DNA of 9,821 bases from Nautiliaceae bacterium (GTDB taxonomy: Bacteria > Campylobacterota > Campylobacteria > Campylobacterales > Nautiliaceae): positions 1 to 9,821 of the forward strand of contig JALVUH010000054.1 of NCBI GenBank assembly GCA_027035735.1, read 5' to 3'. Numbering within the stretch: the first letter of the stretch is position 1; each line of letters starts with the position of its first letter. The position numbers were made by a program, and so were the translations under genes. Under the pieces are notes generated by a model, which ran no database searches, was not told where the DNA came from, and was given only the letters and a program-made list of their open reading frames with translations. Shown in pieces: positions 1 through 5,079 of the stretch.

Positions 1-378
1 TATAAACCAAATGATTTTGAAGCTATATTTTATGGTAATGCTATACATTTTGCATTTGAGTGTGAAGATATAGAGGCTGTTAGGAATCATTTTGGTGATT
101 TTTGTGATATAGATGAAATAGAGCAAAAATTTAAAGAAGCAAAAAAATTATTACCAAATGGCAAAAAAGAGATACCTTTTATTTTTGAAGGAAGTGTAGG
201 AAGAATAGATTTAATTACAGAAAATGTTATAATTGATTACAAATCTGTAAGACCTCATGATGAGAGCAAATATATCAATCAAGTAAAAGATTATATTAAA
301 GCAATAGAGGCAATTACTGGTAAAAAATTTAAAGGTAGAATTTTTTATGTTGATTTAATGGAGTTTAAGGAGGTTTAA
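1..378 (+). CDS. RecB/AddA-type nuclease domain, C-terminal end of a partial gene
   Basis: This is the last 125 codons of a gene that begins left of the window, open in frame from base 1 to the TAA at 376-378. The fragment carries the motif series of the RecB-family PD-(D/E)XK nuclease: a G-x-x-x-H-x-x-x-E box (YGNAIHFAFE, His16), GRIDLI with Asp70, IIDYKS with Asp79 and Lys81, and the Q-x-x-x-Y box (QVKDY, residues 94-98). In this family the Asp, Asp and Lys residues bind the metal and cut DNA, and the domain usually sits at the C-terminus of a UvrD-like helicase in RecBCD/AddAB double-strand-break repair. No cysteine cluster follows the Q-x-x-x-Y box, which favours an AddA/RecB-like over an iron-sulfur AddB-like protein. 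The helicase part is not visible, so a stand-alone nuclease remains possible. The stop abuts the next ATG directly. Confidence 0.8.
   Translation, partial: YKPNDFEAIFYGNAIHFAFECEDIEAVRNHFGDFCDIDEIEQKFKEAKKLLPNGKKEIPFIFEGSVGRIDLITENVIIDYKSVRPHDESKYINQVKDYIKAIEAITGKKFKGRIFYVDLMEFKEV
368..373 (+). promoter_or_regulatory. Strong Shine-Dalgarno site of the small ORF
   Basis: AGGAGG lies 5 nt before the ATG at 379, inside the last codons of the upstream nuclease gene. It is the closest match to the consensus in the window; most other genes here have only AAGGA or AAAGG. It favours the ATG at 379 over the in-frame ATG at 385, for which the spacing would be 11 nt. It is the main sign that the short ORF downstream is translated. 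Confidence 0.75.
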
Positions 379-501
379 ATGTGTATGCCAAGATATTTTG
401 GAGCTAAACTTGTAGATGGCAAAAGGGAAGTTAAAAAATGTGTTAAAAAGAAAAAAGAAAACAAAAAAATTATTCATCAATCACGTGTGGATTTTGAATG
501 A
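379..501 (+). CDS. Small lysine-rich protein, 40 residues, function unknown
   Basis: I do not recognise this short gene. It begins directly after the stop of the nuclease gene and ends by overlapping the lpxB start by 4 bp (ATGA at 498-501), so it fills exactly the space between two genes. The product has 40 residues, 10 of them lysine plus 3 arginine, with a basic run VKKCVKKKKE around residues 18-27 and cysteines at 2 and 21. There is no hydrophobic segment or signal peptide. The strong Shine-Dalgarno and the stop/start overlaps argue for real translation. Since lpxB has almost no ribosome binding site of its own, reading this ORF may serve to deliver ribosomes to lpxB. It could therefore be a small nucleic-acid-binding protein, or mainly a coupling leader. 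Both roles are inference, and homologues were not searched. Confidence 0.6.
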   Translation: MCMPRYFGAKLVDGKREVKKCVKKKKENKKIIHQSRVDFE

Positions 502-1520
502 AGTTATTAGTATCTGCAATTGAGCCTAGTGCAAATTTGCATTTAAAAGAGGTAATAAAACATCTAGATGCAAAGATAGAAGGAGTGTTTGATAGTTCAT
601 TAGGAGAGCCTATAATTGATAGTAATGAGTTTAATGTAATGGGGTTTTTAGATGTAATTCCAAAGATTAAATTAGCTAAAGATACAATTGAAAAGTTAGC
701 TAAAAAGAGTAAAGATGTGGATAAAGTTTTACTTATAGATGCTCCTTCTTTTAACTTAAGAGTTGCAAAAGCTATAAAAGAAAAATATCCAGAGAAAGAA
801 ATAATTTATTATATTCTGCCAAAAGTTTGGGCTTGGAAGAGAGGAAGAATTAAGCAAGTTAATAAATATGTGGATAAAAAAGCTTATATTTTTCCTTTTG
901 AAAAAAAATTTTGGGAAGATGGGATATATGTAGGAAATCCTATCTTAGATGAAATTCAAGAATTTAGAGATGAAAAAAGATATGGAAATGTTGCTTTTTT
1001 ACCAGGAAGTAGAAAAAGTGAGATAAAAAATTTAATGCCTGTTTTTAGAAGTTTAGCAAAGAATATAAAACAAAATAAACTTTTAGTAGTTCCTGAAATT
1101 TATAAAGAAAAAATAGATGAGATATATGGAGATGTAAAAGAATTTGATATAATTTTTTCTACTAAAGAAGCTTTGCTTAAAAGCGATTTTGCATATATAT
1201 GCTCCGGTACCGCTACTCTTGAAGCGGCAATAATTGGCACACCTTTTGTTTTAATGTATAAAGCAAGGTGGATTGAGTATTTAATTGCAAAAAGTTTAGT
1301 TAAATTAAATTATGTAGGGCTTGCAAATATTATTTTTGAAAATGAAGGATTAGAGCCTTTTCACAAAGAGTATTTGCAAAAGTTTGATAAGAAGATACTT
1401 TTAAATGATTTAGAAAATAGTGATATTAATGAATTTAGGCAAAAATCACTAAAACTAAGAGAGATTTTAAAATTTGGAAGTAGTAAAAATGTAGCAAAAT
1501 TAATAAAAGGAGAATTATGA
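498..1520 (+). CDS. lpxB: Lipid-A-disaccharide synthase
   Basis: This family-19 glycosyltransferase joins UDP-2,3-diacylglucosamine to lipid X, forming the beta-1,6 disaccharide of lipid A at the inner face of the cytoplasmic membrane. The family hallmarks are present: LLIDAPSFN (residues 78-86, with the conserved Asp81), YYILPKVWAWKRGR (104-117), LPGSRKSEI (168-176, Arg172) and CSGTATLEAA (235-244, the nucleotide-sugar binding region). At 340 residues it is shorter than the E. coli enzyme (about 380). The N-terminal motif reads EPSAN (9-13) where E. coli-type enzymes have E-x-SGD. The start overlaps the small ORF by ATGA, and no clear Shine-Dalgarno precedes it, so translation probably depends on coupling. 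The 3' end overlaps greA by 4 bp. The family assignment is secure. Confidence 0.95.
   Translation: MKLLVSAIEPSANLHLKEVIKHLDAKIEGVFDSSLGEPIIDSNEFNVMGFLDVIPKIKLAKDTIEKLAKKSKDVDKVLLIDAPSFNLRVAKAIKEKYPEKEIIYYILPKVWAWKRGRIKQVNKYVDKKAYIFPFEKKFWEDGIYVGNPILDEIQEFRDEKRYGNVAFLPGSRKSEIKNLMPVFRSLAKNIKQNKLLVVPEIYKEKIDEIYGDVKEFDIIFSTKEALLKSDFAYICSGTATLEAAIIGTPFVLMYKARWIEYLIAKSLVKLNYVGLANIIFENEGLEPFHKEYLQKFDKKILLNDLENSDINEFRQKSLKLREILKFGSSKNVAKLIKGEL
1508..1512 (+). promoter_or_regulatory. Ribosome binding site of greA
   Basis: AGGAG (within AAAAGGAGA) lies 4 nt before the ATG at 1517 and inside the end of lpxB. It supports that ATG and the 4-bp ATGA overlap between the two genes. Confidence 0.7.
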
Positions 1521-2002
1521 AAGAGCCAATGACAAAACATGGATATGAAAAATTATCTCGTGAGCTTGAATATCTAAAGACAGTAGCAAGACCAGAAGTT
1601 GCAAAAGAAATAGATGCTGCAAGAGAGCTTGGAGATTTAAAAGAAAATGCTGAGTATCATGCAGCAAGAGAAAAACAAGCTCATATTGAAAGAAGAATAG
1701 CAGAACTTAGCGATATTCTCTCTAGAGCAGTAGTAGTAGATCCAAGCGAGCATGCACATAATAGAGTTGCATTTGGTTCTACTGTTTATTTAGTTGATTT
1801 GGATACTGATGAAGAGGTTAAATATACAATAGTAGGAGCACCAGAAGCAGACCCAAGTAAGGGACTTATTTCATACCATTCACCTCTTGCAAAAGCATTA
1901 ATTGGAAAAGAAGTTGGAGATGAGGTAGAAGTAAATCTTCCAGGAGGCGAGAAAGCATATGAAATTACAAAAATTTGTTATGAAGATATCTGTTTTAGTT
2001 AA
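1517..2002 (+). CDS. greA: Transcription elongation factor GreA
   Basis: GreA enters the secondary channel of RNA polymerase and triggers cleavage of backtracked RNA, releasing stalled complexes. At 161 residues the protein has the family's usual length. The N-terminal coiled coil (about residues 8-75) contains the signature GDLKENAEYHAAREK, whose tip acids Asp40 and Glu43 match the E. coli Asp41/Glu44 pair that positions the catalytic magnesium. The C-terminal FKBP-like domain follows from about residue 80, including GLISYHSPLAKALIGKEVGD. The tail ends in the somewhat unusual YEDICFS with two cysteines nearby (C153 and C159). The gene sits between lpxB (4-bp overlap) and dut (8-bp gap). From memory, lpxB-greA adjacency recurs in Campylobacter and Helicobacter. 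The assignment is secure. Confidence 0.97.
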   Translation: MKEPMTKHGYEKLSRELEYLKTVARPEVAKEIDAARELGDLKENAEYHAAREKQAHIERRIAELSDILSRAVVVDPSEHAHNRVAFGSTVYLVDLDTDEEVKYTIVGAPEADPSKGLISYHSPLAKALIGKEVGDEVEVNLPGGEKAYEITKICYEDICFS

Positions 2003-2010
2003 GGATTAAA

Positions 2011-2439
2011 ATGAAGTTAAAAATCAAAAAATTAAACCCTGAAGCAATAATTCCAGCATATCAGACAGAACTATCAGCTGGATTTGATTTGCATTCAATT
2101 GAAGATTATATAATTAAACCAATGGAGAGGAAACTTATAAAAACTGGGCTTGCTTTTGAGATAGAGCCTGGATATGAAGTGCAAATTAGGCCAAGAAGCG
2201 GGCTTGCATTTAAGCATGGAATAACAGTGCTTAATTCTCCAGGAACTATTGATGCGGATTATAGAGGGGAGATTATGGTTTTACTTATTAATCTTGGTAG
2301 TGAAGAGTTTGAGATAAAAAAGGGTGAGAGGATTGCTCAAGCAGTTATAGCACCTGTGGTGCAGGCTGAATTTGAAGAAGTAAATGAACTAAGTGAGACT
2401 AAAAGAGGAAAAGGCGGATTTGGAAGTACTGGAAAGTAA
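2011..2439 (+). CDS. dut: Deoxyuridine 5'-triphosphate nucleotidohydrolase (dUTPase)
   Basis: This enzyme hydrolyses dUTP to dUMP and pyrophosphate, keeping uracil out of DNA and supplying the thymidylate precursor. The 142-residue protein is the trimeric dUTPase type, with all five motifs in order: AGFDLHS (23-29), RPRSGLAFKHG (60-70), PGTIDADYRGEI (77-88, with Asp81 as the likely general base), GERIAQAVIAP (105-115) and the C-terminal KRGKGGFGSTGK (131-142), the flexible Gly-rich arm that closes over the triphosphate. AAGGA at 2001-2005 gives a 5-nt spacing to the ATG, and the gene follows greA by 8 bp. Unlike the all-alpha MazG-like dUTPase found in some Campylobacter, this is the classic beta fold. 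Nothing is missing from the active site. Confidence 0.97.
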   Translation: MKLKIKKLNPEAIIPAYQTELSAGFDLHSIEDYIIKPMERKLIKTGLAFEIEPGYEVQIRPRSGLAFKHGITVLNSPGTIDADYRGEIMVLLINLGSEEFEIKKGERIAQAVIAPVVQAEFEEVNELSETKRGKGGFGSTGK

Positions 2440-2448
2440 AGGAAAAAA

Positions 2449-3435
2449 ATGAAAAAAATTAATGTTGCAATTGTAGGAGCGAGTGGATATACAGGACTTG
2501 AGCTTGTAAAAATTTTATTAAATCATCCAAATTTTACTATTAATGAGCTATACTCAACTGAGGGTGGAGGAGATATAAGTGATATTTATCCATCTTTAAA
2601 AGGGGTTTTTGAAAAAGAGATAAAAAAGGCTGAAATTAGTGAAATTGCAAAAAATGATTTAGTTTTTTTAGCAGTACCACATAAAACTGCTATGAGTTAT
2701 GTAAAAGAGCTTATGAGATATGATATTAAAATAGTAGATTTTTCTGCTGATTATAGATTAAAACAAAAAAATTATGAAGATTATTACTGTCCTCATATAG
2801 ACCCAGCAAATCTTGAAAATGCTGCTTATGGATTGCCTGAGATTTTTAGAGATTTTATAAAAAATAAAAAGCTTATTGCAAATCCGGGATGTTATCCAAC
2901 TGCTACTATTCTAGCACTTTATCCATTTTTAGAATATATTGAAAGAGATGTTTTTGTAGATGCAAAAAGTGGAGTAAGTGGGGCTGGTAAAAAGCTTAGT
3001 GAAACTACTCATTTTGTAACAGATAATGAAAACTTTTTTGCTTATAATCCAATTAAACATCGTCATTCAATTGAAATAGCAGAAAAAACTGGACTTAACG
3101 TAACTTTTGTACCACAACTCTTGCCAATTACAAGAGGAATGCAAATAAGCATTTATGCAAAATTAAAAAAAGATATAGACCCAATTGAAATTTTAAAAGA
3201 GTTTTATGAAAAAGAGGAATTTATTAGAATTAAAACTTCACCTGTTAGAATAAAAGATGTAGCAGGGACTCATTTTTGTGATATTTTTGCAATGAAAAAT
3301 GACAGTATGCTTTTTATAAACTCTGCAATTGATAATTTGCTTAGAGGTGCTTCATCTCAAGCTGTAGCAAATGCAAATTTACTTTTTGATTTGCCTGAGA
3401 ATTTAGCGCTTCCAAAAATTGCATATGTGCCATAA
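2449..3435 (+). CDS. argC: N-acetyl-gamma-glutamyl-phosphate reductase
   Basis: ArgC carries out the NADPH-dependent reduction of N-acetylglutamyl-5-phosphate to the semialdehyde, the third step of arginine synthesis, in the cytoplasm. The 328-residue protein begins with a Rossmann nucleotide-binding motif (VAIVGASGYTGLE, G10 to G16). It has the active-site segment IANPGCYPTA with nucleophile Cys148, the GVSGAGKKL loop (175-183), and KHRHSIEI (203-210) with the conserved histidine pair H204/H206. The C-terminal NLLRGASSQAVANANLL (297-313) is also typical. AAAGGA at 2438-2443 lies 5 nt before the ATG, and the gap from dut is 9 bp. No other arg biosynthesis gene is present in the window, so argC is a dispersed single pathway gene embedded in this run. 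Confidence 0.96.
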   Translation: MKKINVAIVGASGYTGLELVKILLNHPNFTINELYSTEGGGDISDIYPSLKGVFEKEIKKAEISEIAKNDLVFLAVPHKTAMSYVKELMRYDIKIVDFSADYRLKQKNYEDYYCPHIDPANLENAAYGLPEIFRDFIKNKKLIANPGCYPTATILALYPFLEYIERDVFVDAKSGVSGAGKKLSETTHFVTDNENFFAYNPIKHRHSIEIAEKTGLNVTFVPQLLPITRGMQISIYAKLKKDIDPIEILKEFYEKEEFIRIKTSPVRIKDVAGTHFCDIFAMKNDSMLFINSAIDNLLRGASSQAVANANLLFDLPENLALPKIAYVP

Positions 3436-3437
3436 AG

Positions 3438-4124
3438 ATGAAAATTAAAAATGTGGATTTGCAAGATGGAGCTATAATAGTTGCTGATGTTCATTATAAA
3501 AAAGGAGATGAAGAATTTTTAGCTTTTTTAAAAAAATTAGATAAAAACCCTCCTCCTCAACTTTTTTTACTTGGTGATATTTTCCATCTTCTTTTGCCTT
3601 TTAAATTTTTAAAAGATTATAATAAAGAAGCAATTGATTTAATTAATAAAATTGCAAAAAAAAGTGAAATCTATTATGCAATAGGTAATCATGATTTTTG
3701 GATTGATGATATATTTAATGGAGTAAGTATTGCTGAAGCATTTGTAGATGAAAAAAAATCAATTTTTTTGACTCATGGAGATTTAAATGAAAAAGATTTC
3801 TTTTATAAAATTTATCTTAGTATAATTAGAAATAAAATTTTTGTAAAATTTTTAAATATTTTTACTTTTAATTTTATCAATAATTGGCTTTTTAAAAAAA
3901 TTTTAGAAAAAAAAATAAAATGTTTTAAAATTTCTGACTTTAAAACGAAAATTTTTAAAAAAATTGCCGATATAAATTATAAGATGATTATAGAAGGGCA
4001 TTATCATCAAAATGTTTTGTATAATATTAAAAGTAAAATTTATGTAAATTTAGGTGCATTTAAGTGTGAAAAATGTTATTATATTTTTATAGATAACCAT
4101 CTAAAGGAAATAAAATATGAGTGA
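3438..4124 (+). CDS. LpxH-like metallophosphoesterase, probable UDP-2,3-diacylglucosamine pyrophosphatase
   Basis: This calcineurin-like phosphoesterase has the five metal-binding boxes in order: ADVH (D17, H19), LGDIF (D47), IGNHDFW (N84, H85), THGD (H113) and EGHYH (H188, H190). LpxH cuts UDP-2,3-diacylglucosamine to lipid X and UMP, the step before LpxB. Two things favour an LpxH role: the length (228 against about 240 residues in E. coli), and an insert after THGD (about 122-168) rich in aromatic, hydrophobic and basic residues, placed where LpxH has its helical lid. E. coli LpxH reads GNRD where this reads GNHD, so the substrate is not certain. The start follows argC by 2 bp without a clear ribosome binding site. 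Base composition is extreme, about 15% G+C over 3781-4080. The end overlaps cheV by 8 bp. Confidence 0.75.
   Translation: MKIKNVDLQDGAIIVADVHYKKGDEEFLAFLKKLDKNPPPQLFLLGDIFHLLLPFKFLKDYNKEAIDLINKIAKKSEIYYAIGNHDFWIDDIFNGVSIAEAFVDEKKSIFLTHGDLNEKDFFYKIYLSIIRNKIFVKFLNIFTFNFINNWLFKKILEKKIKCFKISDFKTKIFKKIADINYKMIIEGHYHQNVLYNIKSKIYVNLGAFKCEKCYYIFIDNHLKEIKYE
4103..4108 (+). promoter_or_regulatory. Ribosome binding site of cheV
   Basis: AAAGGA lies 8 nt before the ATG at 4117, within the last codons of the phosphoesterase gene. It supports the start that gives an 8-bp overlap (ATGAGTGA). Confidence 0.65.
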
Positions 4125-5079
4125 TAAAACTTTAAAAGTTGGTTCAAATGAGTTAGAACTTGTAGATTTTAGACTTTTCAAAAAAGAACCAGACGGAAGC
4201 ATATATGAAGGTATTTATGGGATAAATGTAGCAAAAGTAAGAGAAATCATAAAAATGCCAAAACTAACAGAACTTCCTGGAAGTGAAGATTATATTGAGG
4301 GTATTTTTGATTTAAGGGGAGTTGTTGTTCCTGTAGTTGATTTGGCTAAATGGATGGGAATAAATGTGCCAAGTGAAGATGAAGCTCCTATTAAAAAAAG
4401 AGTCATTATTACTGAGTTTAATAATATCTTAATAGGTTTTATTGTTCATGATGCTAAAAGAATTAGAAGAATTTCTTGGGCAGATATAGAGCCTGCTTCT
4501 TTTAGTATGACACAAGGAAGACTTGATAAAAGTAAAATTACTGGAATTACAAGAATTGAAGGAGGAGAGATATTACTTATTTTAGATTTAGAAAGCATTG
4601 TAGAAGAGATGGGATTTTTTGAATCAAATCTTGATATAAATGAAGAAGAAGTAGAAAAATTTAGTGGAATAGTTTTACTTGTAGATGACTCTCCAACTGC
4701 TAGAAGAATAGAAAAAGAAGCGTTAGAAAAGATGGGATTTGAAGTAATTGAAGCAAAAAATGGAGAAGAAGGACTTCAAAAACTAGAAGAGCTTTATGCT
4801 GTATATGGAGATAAAATAAAAGATAAAATAAAACTTATTTTAAGTGATATAGAGATGCCAAAAATGGATGGATATCATATGGCAGCTAAAATTCATGAAG
4901 ATAAAAGATTTAGTGATATTCCTTTGATATTTAGCTCTTCAATTTCTGATGCATTTAGTGATGTAAGAGGAAAAGAAGTTGGAGCAGAAGGATATTTGGT
5001 TAAATTTAATCCACAAAAATTCTATGAAAAAATTTCTGAAGTAGTTAAAGCCCATGATAAAGGATTAATCAATGGATGA
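4117..5079 (+). CDS. cheV: Chemotaxis coupling/receiver protein CheV
   Basis: CheV links chemoreceptors to CheA as CheW does, and adds a receiver domain that can take phosphate, tuning adaptation or acting as a phosphate sink. The 320-residue protein has an N-terminal CheW-like domain (about 10-170), with the typical EGIFDLRGVVVPVVDLAKW (61-79), and a C-terminal receiver (about 184-312). In the receiver, Asp190/Asp191 form the acidic pocket, Asp244 in LSDIEMPKMDGY is the phosphate acceptor, Ser273-275 holds the switch hydroxyl, and Lys296 sits in LVKFNP. The usual Lys-Pro pair is replaced by Lys-Phe, which as I recall is common in CheV proteins. It overlaps both neighbours by 8 bp and opens the cheV-cheA-cheW cluster. 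No methyl-accepting receptor, cheR, cheB or separate cheY is in the window. Confidence 0.95.
   Translation: MSDKTLKVGSNELELVDFRLFKKEPDGSIYEGIYGINVAKVREIIKMPKLTELPGSEDYIEGIFDLRGVVVPVVDLAKWMGINVPSEDEAPIKKRVIITEFNNILIGFIVHDAKRIRRISWADIEPASFSMTQGRLDKSKITGITRIEGGEILLILDLESIVEEMGFFESNLDINEEEVEKFSGIVLLVDDSPTARRIEKEALEKMGFEVIEAKNGEEGLQKLEELYAVYGDKIKDKIKLILSDIEMPKMDGYHMAAKIHEDKRFSDIPLIFSSSISDAFSDVRGKEVGAEGYLVKFNPQKFYEKISEVVKAHDKGLING
5059..5064 (+). promoter_or_regulatory. Ribosome binding site of cheA
   Basis: AAAGGA, 7 nt before the ATG at 5072 and inside the end of cheV, supports that start and the 8-bp overlap (ATGGATGA). Confidence 0.65.

Noticed and set aside
1210..1227. CCGCT/AGCGG inverted repeat in a locally GC-rich spot of lpxB
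   Set aside because: It encodes the conserved SGTATLEAA segment, so protein constraint explains the bases. The stem is only 5 bp.
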